A stretch of DNA of 64,000 nt from CAWCQC01 sp963819905 (GTDB taxonomy: Bacteria; Actinomycetota; Thermoleophilia; Gaiellales; Gaiellaceae): positions 372,001-436,000 of the forward strand of contig CAWFXP010000001.1 in the NCBI GenBank assembly GCA_963819905.1, in the 5' to 3' direction. The notes under the pieces are model-generated. The model was not told where the DNA came from. It did not search any database and saw nothing but the letters and a program-made list of their open reading frames with translations. Shown here piece by piece: positions 55,396 through 64,000 of this stretch. How positions within the stretch are numbered: position 1 is the stretch's first letter; each line of letters starts with the position of its first letter. Both the position numbers and the translations under genes were made by a program.

Positions 55396-55450
55396 GACCA
55401 CGGCGGGCGCGGACCTCGTACCGGCGGTGCCGGTCCAGCGGACGGGCCGC

Positions 55451-57111
55451 TCAGCGCTCGCCGCCTGGCCTGGGAGGGAACCCTGAGCGCCCGGCTCGCG
55501 GAGCGACCACGAGAACTGGTCAGGCTCTCGCTCGGTGCAATCCCGCTCGGGCGCATCCCACGGGCTGCGAACACGACGGGACGATCGAGTGCGTTCGAGG
55601 AGGCCGCGGGTTGCCCCGAGACCCTCTGCGCGCCAGCGCAGCGAGAGCGGAACGACGAGCAAGGCGGCCGCGGCGGCCGCCTCGACGACTGCGTCCGGGC
55701 CGGGCTCGGCGAGGGCGGCTCGGCCGCGACTCCTGCAAAGCGCTGCACGAGAAGCGATGCGCGGGCGAGCAGGCGACTCGAGTCGCGCTGGCCCGAGGCA
55801 GGGTCGGCGAGCTGGTCCGATCAGCCGAAGGTCGAGACCTCGGGCAGCGGCCAGCCACGCGGCCAGCTCGAGGGCAGCCCAGTCGTGTTCGGCCCCGCCG
55901 AACGGCACGAGGACGGGACCGGCTCCCTCGGATCGTTTCGCCGGTCGCGAGCGCGGCAACGTCGCACGGAGCCGGCCTCGACGAGGCCGCCGAGGAGGCC
56001 GCCGGGCAGAGCGGTGACGGCGTCACGGCGGCGAGGACGACGAGGTCGACGTTCTGCTCGGTTGCGAGGCGCACCGCGTCGGCGGCCGGCGTCTCCGAGG
56101 TAAAGCACGCAGCGCGTGCTCGAGAGACCTGCCTGGAGAAGCCCCTCGCGGCGTGGTGCAGTCGCCCCGATCCACGTGTCCAGCCTGTCGACTGTCGGAA
56201 CGAGCTGCGCGAGAACGAGCTGCCGCGCCGGCTCAGTGCCGGTCAACGGGCGCGCGAGGGCCAGGAGGGGCTCGATCTGATCGAGCTCTTGAGCGGCAGG
56301 AGCAGGATCGAGCGCTCGGGGCTGGGTAGCGCCTCGGAGGGCGTCAGGCCGAGCGACGGATCCTGCCGGAGGATGCGCCGCTCGAGCTCCTGCAGCGCCG
56401 GTGAGGGCTCGATCCCGAGCCCGTCGACGAGCGCGCTGCGCGCGTCCTGGTAGGCCTCCAGCGCTTCGGCCTGGCGACCCGAGCGGTAGAGGGCGAGCAT
56501 CAGCTGACCACGTAGCCGCTCGCGCAGCGGGTACTGGCGACGACGAACGCCTCGATCTCGCCGACGAGAGCGGCGCCCCGACCGAGCGCGAGGTCGACCG
56601 TCGATACGCTCCTCGGTGCGCCGCCAGTCGCAGCTCATCGAGGCCTTGCGGCCTCGCGCGCGCGAAGGGCTCGTCCGAAGGTCTGCGAGCGCCGGGCCGC
56701 GCCAGAGGGCGAGCGCCTCGACGAGCGCGCTCGCGCGCTGCCTCGGGATCGCGGCGAGCAGAGCCGCTCGCCCTTCCTCGGCGAGCCGCTCGAACCGTTC
56801 GAGGTCGAGCTCGTCGCGCTCGACGCGGACCAGATATCCCGGCGCTTTCGTGACGATGATGCCCGTCTGCTGACGGCGCTCGCGGTCGGGCTCGAGCCCC
56901 TTCCGCAGCCGTGAGACGTAGACCTGGAGGAGGCCCGCGGCCGTCTCGCGCGGTTCCTCGCCGAACAGCTGGTCGATCAGCACGTCCCGCGACACGACCT
57001 GGTTCGCGCGCGTGAGGAGGATTGCGAGCAGCGCGCGCTGCCGCGCTCCGCCGAGCTCGACCGGCGGCCGGCCTCGTACACATCGAGCGGGCCGAGGATT
57101 CGGAACTCCAT
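55451..57111 (-). pseudogene. BTAD/SARP-type transcriptional regulator, multiple frameshifts
   Basis: Fragments in all three frames together spell one protein. The start is MEFRILGPLDVYEAGR (ATG 57111), followed by a winged-helix DNA-binding domain (SRDVLIDQLFGEEPRETAAG, LQVYVSRLRKGLEPDRE) and a BTAD domain (DLERFERLAEEGRAAL to LRGQLMLALYRSGRQAEALE, DARSALVDGLGIEPSPALQE). The C-terminal part has two universal-stress-like halves, the last reading GPVLVPFGGAEHDWAALELA. At least five frame changes are needed. The family activates secondary-metabolite or stress genes in actinobacteria. The exact end is uncertain; the stop at 55451 is one option. Divergent from the secreted protein at 57233. Confidence 0.7.
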
Positions 57112-57232
57112 ACGTGCCGGTTCATAGCAGAGCAAGCGCTGCAAGACGGGCGCAGGAGAGCCGCAAGAGCGTCGTTCGACCTTGCCCTCGACCGGGCCGC
57201 GCAGGGCGGCCCAGAGCGAGGGAGGGCGAGCG

Positions 57233-58598
57233 ATGAAGCGCTCGATCATCACACGGAAGCCGGTCGCGTGGGCGCTGCTTGCGGCGGCTGCGATCACGGC
57301 TGACGGCGGTGCTCGGCGCCTGGCGGGGAGGTCGGAGGACCCGCGCTCGAGGGGCGGGACAGCATGACGCGTGAGCGCGCAGCAGGCGGCGGGAAGGGGG
57401 CGTCGAGGCGTACTTCGTACGCGAGACCTACAAGCCCGGGCAGCGGGCGAAGCTCGTGGTCCAGGGCTTCGCGAGCCGGCCTGACGGTCAGATCTTCAGG
57501 ACGGGCTCCGTGCCGATCGACGGGCGCCGGCGCGATCGGATGGTCGGCCTGGCAATCACCGGGCGGCTTCCGTACACGGGCACCGTCCCGATGGGCGACT
57601 GGCGAAGCGGCGTCTACTACGCGGAGCTTCGCGCCGCAGCGGACGCGTCGGGTACGCGCCGTTCGTGCTCGCGCCCCGCCGGCTCGGCGAGCATCGCGTC
57701 GCCGTCGTCATGCCGACGAACACCTGGCAGGCCTACAACCGGCGCGACGCGGACGACGACGGCGAGGGCGACACCTGGTACGAGGACACCGACGCGTCGA
57801 GACGATCGACACGACGCGGCCGTTCCTCGACCGCGGCGTCCCGCCGCACTTCGGCCACTACGACCTGCCGTTTCTGCGCTGGCTCGAGGTGCACGGCCAC
57901 GAGGTGGACTACCTCGCCCAGCTCGACCTCGAGAGGCGGTCGCCGGCGCGGCTGCGCTGGCGCGGGCCTACGACCTGATCGTCTTCCCGGCCACCACGAG
58001 TACGTCGCGACGCGCGAGTACGACGTCATCGAGCGCTACCGCGACCTCGGCGGGAACCTCATGTTCCTCTCGGCGAACAACTACTTCTGGCGCGTCGACC
58101 GGCGCGGCGACGCCCTGACCCGCGGTTCGGCAGTGGCGCGAGCAGGGCCGGCCCGAGGCGGCGTTGATCGGCGTGCAGTACATCGGGAACGACGCCGGAG
58201 AGCATCGCGCTCCGTACACCCTCGGGCGGTCGGCCGCGACCGGCTGGGTCTTCGCCGGCACCGGCCTCGAGCCGGGCTCGCGGTTCGCGTCGTTCGGCAT
58301 CGAGATCGACCACACGTCGTCCGCCTCGCCCCGCGGAACCCGGGTCGCTCGCCGAGATCCGTGACCTCCTCGGGCCGGGGATGACGGCCCAGATGACCTA
58401 TTACGAGACCGGAAAGGCGCGCGAAGGTGTTCGCCGCCGGCGCGTTCACGATGGGCGGAGGAGGCTCTGGCCGGACGGTCTCGCGCGTCCTCGAGAACCT
58501 CTGGGCGCGCCTCGCCTCGGAGTCGCGCGGCGCCGCGGGAGCTCCCGGCCTGACCCGGCCGGCTCCGGCAGAGCTCCCTCGTCTCCGAGCCGATCTGA
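57233..58598 (+). pseudogene. Secreted N,N-dimethylformamidase beta-subunit-like protein, multiple frameshifts
   Basis: Starts at ATG 57233 with a signal-like segment (MKRSIITRKPVAWALLAAAA). The recognisable parts are VRETYKPGQRAKLVVQGFAS, then VAVVMPTNTWQAYNRRDADD, then FLDRGVPPHFGHYDLPFLRW, YDVIERYRDLGGNLMFLSAN, and AGAFTMGGGGSG near the end. These are the marks of the DMFase beta-subunit C-terminal family (DUF6605-like), common as exported proteins of unknown substrate in Thermoleophilia. At least five frame changes occur. The stop at 58598 overlaps the next ATG. The enzyme name is by family only. Confidence 0.65.
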
Positions 58599-58600
58599 TG

Positions 58601-59901
58601 ATGCGACGCACGCTTCCTGATCGGGCTCGCCTGCACGAGCCGCCGCGCTCCTCGCCGCGGCGGCCGTGCTCCTCGCCTCCGGGAGCGCGGTGCCGACGTT
58701 CGCGGATCCTCGGCGGTCGAGTTCGTCCCGACCGACATCCCGACGAGGAGGCTCCATCTGCGCTGCGGACGGCATTGTCGAGCCTTCCGCCGGACGGGGC
58801 GGACGGCTTCGAGTGGCCGACGTTCGGCTACGACGCTCGCCGGCTGCGAAGCCTGGACGGGGTGGAGCTACGTCCACCGTTTGCGGCGGACCTGGACGTT
58901 CCACAGCCACGGCCTGCTCGAGTTCCTGCCGGGGATCGGTGACGGCCGGCTCTACCTGCCGACGTTCGACGGCTGGCTCTACGCGCTCGAATCTTGAGCG
59001 ACGGGGAGGGAAGTCTCGGGAGTATCCGCTTGGGCCGGGTGCGCGTCGGGGATCGCCCGCCGTCTGGCGGGAGCTCGTCCTGCAGACGTTCATCGGCCGG
59101 CGCGGGAGCTGTCAGAACGACGACCCTGGTCGGGGCGGCGAGCTGGTCGCTTTCGATGCCGCGACCGGGCTGATCCGCTGGCGGCGGACGCACGGGAAGG
59201 GACGAATCCTCCTCCGTCGTCGTCGGCGGGGTCGTCTACGGCGGCGACTGGAGCGGGCAGGTGTATGCGCTCGACGCCGAGACGGGGAAGCCCCGCTGGA
59301 CCTACCAGACCGACGGCGAGGTGAAGGGCTCGGCGGCCGTGGCCGGCGGTCGGGTCTACATCGGCTCCTACGACGGGCACGTCTACGCCCTCGGCGCGGC
59401 GGACGGGAGGCTTCTCTGGCGAGCGTCCTCGCAGGCTCGTGTCGGGACGCAGGGCAGGTTCTACTCGAGCACCCGCGGTTGCGTACGGGCGGATCTACGT
59501 CGGCTCCACCGACGGGAAGGTGTAGTCCTTCGGTGCGGCGAGCGGGAAGCTCCGCTGGTCGACCTCAACGGGAGCTACGTCTACGCGTCGCCTGGCGATC
59601 CTGGCGGCAGCTCGTCCTGATCGGCTCCTACGGCGGCTTCTTCTACGCGCTCGAGGCGGCGAGCGGCGAGATCCGCTGGCGGTTCGACGCGAGAGGTGCG
59701 TCATCTCGGGCTCGGCGACGGTGATCGACGGCGTCGTCTACTTCTCGACGTTCGAGCGGCGAAACCTGACGGCCTGGATGCCGAGACCGGTGCGCTCGTG
59801 TGGCGCTGACCGGGACGGCTTCGACAGCCTGGTCGTCGCGGATCCCGATCGCCTGGACCTCGTAGGGGCGGCTCGGCTGTACGCGCCTCGTCGAGCGGTG
59901 A
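58601..59901 (+). pseudogene. Exported PQQ-type beta-propeller protein, frameshifts and one stop
   Basis: Begins near ATG 58601 with a signal peptide (ALLAAAAVLLASGSAVP after frame repair). Repeated propeller blades follow: LYLPTFDGWLYALE, VVYGGDWSGQVYALDAETGK, RVYIGSYDGHVYALGAADGR and LIGSYGGFFYALEAASGEIR. Each blade has the AxxGxxxW-like pattern of PQQ/BamB propellers. Several frame changes are present, plus TAG at 59530-59532 where TAC (Tyr of KVYSFG) is expected. Probably a periplasmic or surface binding protein; no PQQ-enzyme active site is seen. Confidence 0.62.
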
Positions 59902-60000
59902 CCTCCACGGCAAGAGCGCTGTAGGAGCGCTGCAAGAGCCCGATCGCACCGTCCTCGCAACGGGCCGCAGACGGGCGGCCCCGAGCGAGGAGGGGTAACG

Positions 60001-61112
60001 GTGAGGGCACGGTGGACAGGCGCAAGGAAGCGGGGCTGGCTGTTCGTCGGGTTGGTCGTCGGGGTCGTCTCGGCAGCCGGCTGCGGAGTCATCGGCCTCC
60101 AGGAATCGGCGGCGAGGGTGGTCGCTCCGCCGCCGGCGGCCCCGGCGATCAGCGTGGCTATCCCGGCGTCTGACGTGACAGAGGTCGAGCGTTCCTCCGC
60201 GCCCGAGGGCACCGATGGTTCTTCGGCGTCGTGCCGCGGCGCGAACGGGTCGGCCGGGCGCGCTCCTGCCTACGGCTGGCCCGTCAAGCCGTTTCACCGC
60301 CAGCATCCGGTCCGGGGTTACTTCGGCGATCCTCGCGTCGGCCTCGATCCCGACGGCACGATCCATCGGACGTTCCACTCTCGGAGTGGACGTCTCGGCG
60401 CCGGACGGCACGGCGGTCTACGCGACCGTATCGGGCGTCGTCGCGGCGAACGCGCTCCACCCGGACGTCGTTCGCATCCTGACCGGCGGAGGCGTCGAGC
60501 TCAGCTACTGGCACATCGCGCCCACGGTCCGGCCGGGCCAGCACGTGACGGCCTACCGGACGCTGATCGGCCGGATCGAGCCGGGCTGGGGGCATGTCCA
60601 CCTCTCCGAGATGCGCGGCGGCACGTACGTCAACCTGCTCCGGCCCGGCGCGATGGGCCCGTACATGGATCGAACCTGTCCTGTGGTCAAGCAGATCCGC
60701 TTCGAGCGGGCCGGCGTCGAGACCAGGACGCGCGCCGTTCGCGGCGTCGTCGACCTGGTGGTGAGTGCCTTCGATCCTCCGGCGCTGTCGGCGCCGGCCC
60801 CCTGGAACGATCTGCCGGTCACCCCGGCCCTTCTCCGGTGGCGCGTCGTCGACCGAGACGGGTCGGGTCGTCCTCCGGTGGCAGGTGGCCCACGACGTCC
60901 GCCGATCCCTTCCGGGCCGGAGCTACGACGCCGTCTACGCGAGCCGAACGCGACAGAACCGCCCGAACCGGGCCGGCAACTACCGCTTCTACCTGGTGCG
61001 CGGCTGGAACAGCTCGGTACTCGGCGAGGGCGGATACGTGATCCAGGTCGAGCTCGAGGACACCCGCGGCAACGTCAGCCGTCGAGCCAGGGCATTCACG
61101 ATCGTTGGCTGA
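60001..61112 (+). pseudogene. M23-like lipoprotein, two frameshifts
   Basis: Starts at GTG 60001 with a lipoprotein signal (LFVGLVVGVVSAAGCG; lipidated Cys at the end). The central domain reads HPVRGYFGDPRVG, then GVDVSAPDGTAVYATVSGVV and LSYWHIAPTVRPGQHVTA, then GWGHVHLSEMRGGTYVN, the layout of LytM/M23 peptidases. The first zinc His region is interrupted by a frame change at about 60385, and a second change lies near 60860. A C-terminal beta-sandwich (YRFYLVRGWNSSVLGEGGYV) follows. If the zinc ligands are complete it would cut peptidoglycan; the HxH is seen but the first His is unclear. Confidence 0.6.
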
Positions 61113-61939
61113 CGCGCCGACCGGAGCGTCGACGTCGGGCCACCTGCGCCGGCCCGCAGGAGGTGCGCCAGCATCGTCGGCGAGCGCGGCCGGTGCGCCG
61201 GATCCTTCGCGAGCGCCGCGAGCACGACCTCCGATACGCCGGGCGGGATGTCGTCGCGTCCGGCAGCGGGGTCGGACGGATCCTCGTCGAGGTGGCCGTA
61301 GGCGACCTCCATGAGCGAGCCGGTGAACGGCGGCGCGCCGGCCAGGCAGGTGAAGGCGAGGCAGCCCAGCGAGTACACGTCGAAGCCGGGCTCGCCTCTC
61401 CGCTCCCTCGACGAGCTCAGGCGCGAGGTACTGCGGGTCCGACCACGACCCCGAGCGCCGTGAGCGTCGTCAGCGCCGGTCCCTTCGCCAGCCGAAATCG
61501 GTGAGGAAGCGCCACGCCTCGGGATCGAGGAGCACGTTCTCGGGCTTGACGTCCCGGTGCACGAGCCCGTGCCGGTGCAGCGCCGGTGAGCCCGGCGCCG
61601 ACGTCGCCGACGACTCCTGACGACTCGCGCCGAGCGGGAGCGCTCTGGCTCGGATGCGGGCTCCGAGCGACGGCCCGTCGACGAGCGGGCCGCGAGGTAC
61701 GGCTGGCCTGTGTCGACTCCGGCGTCCACGACCGGGACGAGGTTGGGATGGCGGATCTCGCCGGCGACCTTGGCTTCGCGCTCGAAGCGACGTCCGTACG
61801 CGCGATTCGGGCGCAGCTCGTCGCGCAGAACCTTGAGCAGCGACGATCGTCACCCGTCTGCTCGTGCGTCGCCCGGAAAAGCTGCCCGACTGCCCCCTGC
61901 GCCGATCGACTCGGCGAGCCGGTACGGGCCGACGTGCAT
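61113..61939 (-). pseudogene. Serine/threonine protein kinase (minus strand), multiple frameshifts
   Basis: From ATG 61937-61939 the pieces read HVGPYRLAESIGAGG (Gly loop), FEREAKVAGEIRHPN-like segments, HRHGLVHRDVKPENVLLDPE (catalytic loop, HRD), LTDFG (DFG) and FDVYSLGCLAFTCLAGAPPF. This is a PknB-type kinase domain, perhaps without a long C-terminal part. At least five frame changes lie in about 800 bases. The end is uncertain; it runs convergent to the M23-like gene. It is divergent from the second kinase, 74 bases away. Confidence 0.65.
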
Positions 61940-62013
61940 CGCCCTGTGCGAGCGCCCGAGGCACAGGCGGCTAGTGTAGACGGCAACAAATCGGCGTATC
62001 TTTGGACGTACCG

Positions 62014-62905
62014 ATGACGCCAGACGCGCGATCCGCACATCGGGACGGAGGTCGCGGCCTACCGGCATCGAGGAGGTCGTCGGTGCCGGCGGGATGGGCA
62101 TCGTCTACCGGGCGCCTCGATCCGCGGCTCGACCGGCACGTCGCGCTCGAAGCTGCTCCCGTCCGAGCTCGCGCAGAACGGTCAGTACCGGGCCCGGTTC
62201 CTTCGCGAGTCGAGGCAGGCGGCGGCGATCGAGCATCCGAGCATCGTTCCCGTCCATGACGCGGCGACGCGAACGGAGTGCTGTACATCGCGATGCGCTA
62301 CATCGACGGGTCTCGATCTGGGTCGGACGATCGCGCGCGAAGGGCCGCTGGCTCCGGACCGCGCGGTCTCCGTGCTCGCCGAGATCGCTGACGCGCTGGA
62401 CGCGCCCACGCGCGAGGTCTCGTGCATCGCGACGTCAAGCCGAGCAACGTGCTCTTGTGCTCGCCGGACGCCGGCGGTCGCGAGCGTGCCTACCTTACGG
62501 ACTTCGGCATCAGCAAGCTCGTGGCGGGGGAGGCCGCGCTGACCGCGACCGGTCATGTCCTCGGGTACCCGCCGAGTACGTCGCACCCGAGCTGGTCGAG
62601 GGGGGTGAGGTCGACAGTCGCGCCGACGTGTACTCGCTCGGCTGCGTGCTCTTCGAGTGCCTGGCCGGCGAGCCTCCATTCGTCAGGGACACCCCCGTCT
62701 CCGTGCTCTGGGCACACGTCAACGACGTGCCGCCGCCGCTGAGCGAGCGCCGTCGCGAGCTTCCGCCGCTATCGACGACGTCGTGGCTCGCAGCCTGCCA
62801 AGACGCTTGACGATCGTTTCCCGAGCTGCGCCGAGGTGATTCAGGCCGCGCGAGAGGCGCTGGGGGTCGTTCAGGTCGAAGGCGCCCCACGTCGCTACGG
62901 CGTAC
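62014..62905 (+). pseudogene. Serine/threonine protein kinase (plus strand), multiple frameshifts
   Basis: ATG at 62014. The kinase reads GAGGMGIVYRA-like (Gly loop, around 62085), DPRLDRHVALE, HRDVKPSNVLLCSPDAGGRE (catalytic loop), YLTDFGISKLVAG (DFG), YVAPELVEGGEVDSRADVYS and LGCVLFECLAGEPPF, ending FPSCAEVIQAAREALG. It is a complete PknB-type domain if the breaks are repaired. It continues in another frame into the SIR2-like domain with no clear start codon between, so a kinase-SIR2 fusion is possible. Confidence 0.68.
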
Positions 62906-62914
62906 TCGCGGGCG

Positions 62915-63838
62915 CTCGACGACCACTGTCGTCGAGGTTCTCAAGGCTGCGCTGCGTGGCCGGCTCGTGGTCGTCGTGGGATCCGGCGCCGACCTCGCGT
63001 CGATGAGCGAGGCGGCCGCGCTTCCGCCCAGCGACTCGGAGCTTCGCGACGGGTCTCGTCGGAGCATTCGGATATCCGGGAAGGGACGCGCTCGAGTTGC
63101 CCCGGGTGTCGCAGTACGTCTCGGTCATGCACGGCTCCGGGCCGCTCGGCGACGAGCTCCACGACCTCTTGACCGCGGACTTCGCTCCGGGCGCTGCCCA
63201 CCGTCTGCTGGCCGGCCTCGCCGGCGATGGTGCGGGCTGCCCGGCGCGGTCTTTCCCGTGCTCGTCAGCATCGCGTACGACGCGACGTCGGAGCGTGCGT
63301 TCGCCGATGCGGGGGAGGAGCTGGACGTCGTCTCTACATCGCAGGCGGCGCGGAGAGCGGGCGGTTCCGCCACGTGCGTCCCGACGGCACCGAGACGGTG
63401 GTCGACGTCCCCAACACGTACACCGAGGGCCTTTCGGGCAACGAGCGAACGGTGCTCCTGCGCCTCCACGGAGGGTTTGACCCGAGCCGCGACCGCGAGA
63501 GCTTTCTCGTCACCGAGGACGACCACATCGACTACCTGCTGCGCTCGGACGTTGCGGGCCTCGTTCCGGTCGCGGTGGCAGCGAGGCTGCGGCGCAGCCA
63601 CGTCCTGTTCCTGGGCTGCTCGCCCACGGACTGGTGCCTGCGCGCGCTCCTGTCCGCGATCTGGCGAGACGGCGCGCTCGGATACCGGTCGTGGGCCGTC
63701 TCGCCGAGGCCGAACCCGACAGACCGCGAGTTCTGGCGCCACCGGGGAGTGGATCTGATCGACGTGGCGCTGCCGGCGTACGTCGACTCCATGGGGCGCC
63801 ACCTGACCGGTCTCACCGAACGGGAGCGGGCGCGGTGA
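62915..63838 (+). pseudogene. SIR2-like (SIR2_2) domain protein, three frameshifts
   Basis: The nucleotide-binding strand TTVVEVLKAALRGRLVVVVG-SG opens the domain at about 62920. The conserved His lies in TVLLRLHGGFDPSRDRESFL, followed by VTEDDHIDYLLRSDVAG and HVLFLGCSPTDWCLRALLSA. These are the hallmarks of SIR2_2 domains, NAD+-cleaving effectors in many bacterial defence systems. Frame changes at about 63050, 63232 and 63330; the last 500 bases are clean. The stop TGA at 63836-63838 overlaps the GTG of the next gene (GTGA). It may be fused to the kinase upstream. Confidence 0.7.
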
Positions 63839-64000
63839 CCGTCGCGCCGCCCGAGTACGCCCTGGTCCGGCGAGCCCGTACAGAGGCCTCGCGCCGTTCG
63901 AGGAGACCGAGCTCGACGCGCTGCTCTTCTTCGGTCGCGAGCGCGAGCGCGAGGTGGTGACGGCGAACCTCATCGCGTCGAGGCTGACGGTTCTCTACGG
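63835..64000 (+). CDS. nSTAND-type NTPase, N-terminal end only, one frameshift
   Basis: GTG at 63835 starts TVAPPEYALV; after one frame change near 63872 it reads SPYRGLAPFEETELDALLFF, then GREREREVVTANLIASRLTV, then LYG at the window edge. YRGL-x-PF-E...FFGRE followed by SRLTVLYG is the start of nSTAND NTPases, with the P-loop expected just beyond the edge. Such proteins usually carry WD40 or TPR sensor repeats. It is translationally coupled to the SIR2-like gene. Confidence 0.7.

Noticed and set aside
57233..63838. Programmed ribosomal frameshifting in the terminal genes
   Set aside because: The breaks occur at many unrelated sites, in both directions and on both strands, without slippery heptamers or a common structure.

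Overview
The window looks like a chromosomal segment of a high-GC actinobacterium, most probably of the Thermoleophilia (Gaiellales/Solirubrobacterales side). The reasons are the strong G/C third-position bias, an actinobacterial-type integration host factor next to gmk and rpoZ, a PyrR-controlled pyr operon with the repressor-binding hairpin over the Shine-Dalgarno site, BTAD- and cyclase/ATPase/TPR-type regulators, and many GTG starts with a -10 hexamer about 7 bases upstream (leaderless style). The taxon is an inference; no rRNA is present.

Layout. 0-10 kb: end of a hotdog thioesterase, a methyltransferase, phosphomannomutase, a secreted RTX-like protein, HIT and M42 hydrolases, an ArsR-SRPBCC operon with a visible operator, CorA, a large cyclase/STAND/TPR regulator, a RelE-type toxin-antitoxin pair and tRNA-Arg(CCG). 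10-14 kb: a dgcA/dgcN-like D-glutamate pair followed by two tandem M29 aminopeptidases. 14.4-19.1 kb: YpfJ-type metalloprotease, a small membrane LysM protein behind two LexA-type boxes (YneA-like), RNase Z, a DUF2007 protein, a damaged methyltransferase and an MFS exporter. 19.2-28 kb: pyrR-pyrB-pyrC-carA-carB-pyrK-pyrD, tightly overlapping; pyrF and pyrE are absent. 28-37.5 kb: mihF-gmk-rpoZ-coaBC, then MoxR-DUF58-transglutaminase, TPR, enolase-like, DUF309 and DUF1461 genes. 37.5-42.1 kb: gltB on the minus strand with a clear promoter and a possible 24-codon leader ORF. 42.2-43.2 kb: a RAYT (REP-associated tyrosine transposase) flanked by inverted repeats. 43.2-55.4 kb: branched-chain and threonine biosynthesis (ilvB-ilvN-ilvC-hom-thrC-thrB, then ilvD), with an MFS transporter and a SulP transporter between.

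55.4-64 kb is different: a BTAD regulator, an N,N-dimethylformamidase-beta-like secreted protein, a PQQ-type propeller, an M23-like lipoprotein, two divergent Ser/Thr kinases, a SIR2-like domain and the start of an nSTAND NTPase. All are recognisable, but most are broken by frame changes every 100-200 bases. This is either poor sequence at a contig end or mass decay; I favour sequence error. Isolated single-base frame breaks also occur in thrC, sulP and ilvD, and probably in the 17-kb methyltransferase.

Most interesting: (1) a probable SOS-inducible LysM cell-division inhibitor; (2) a RAYT whose flanking 14-bp repeat pairs (22-bp period) also form the translated 3' tail of pyrK; (3) a PyrR-responsive hairpin with an apparent CTG start for pyrR; (4) a kinase-SIR2-nSTAND arrangement typical of biological-conflict (anti-phage) loci; (5) a second palindromic repeat family with compensatory base changes.
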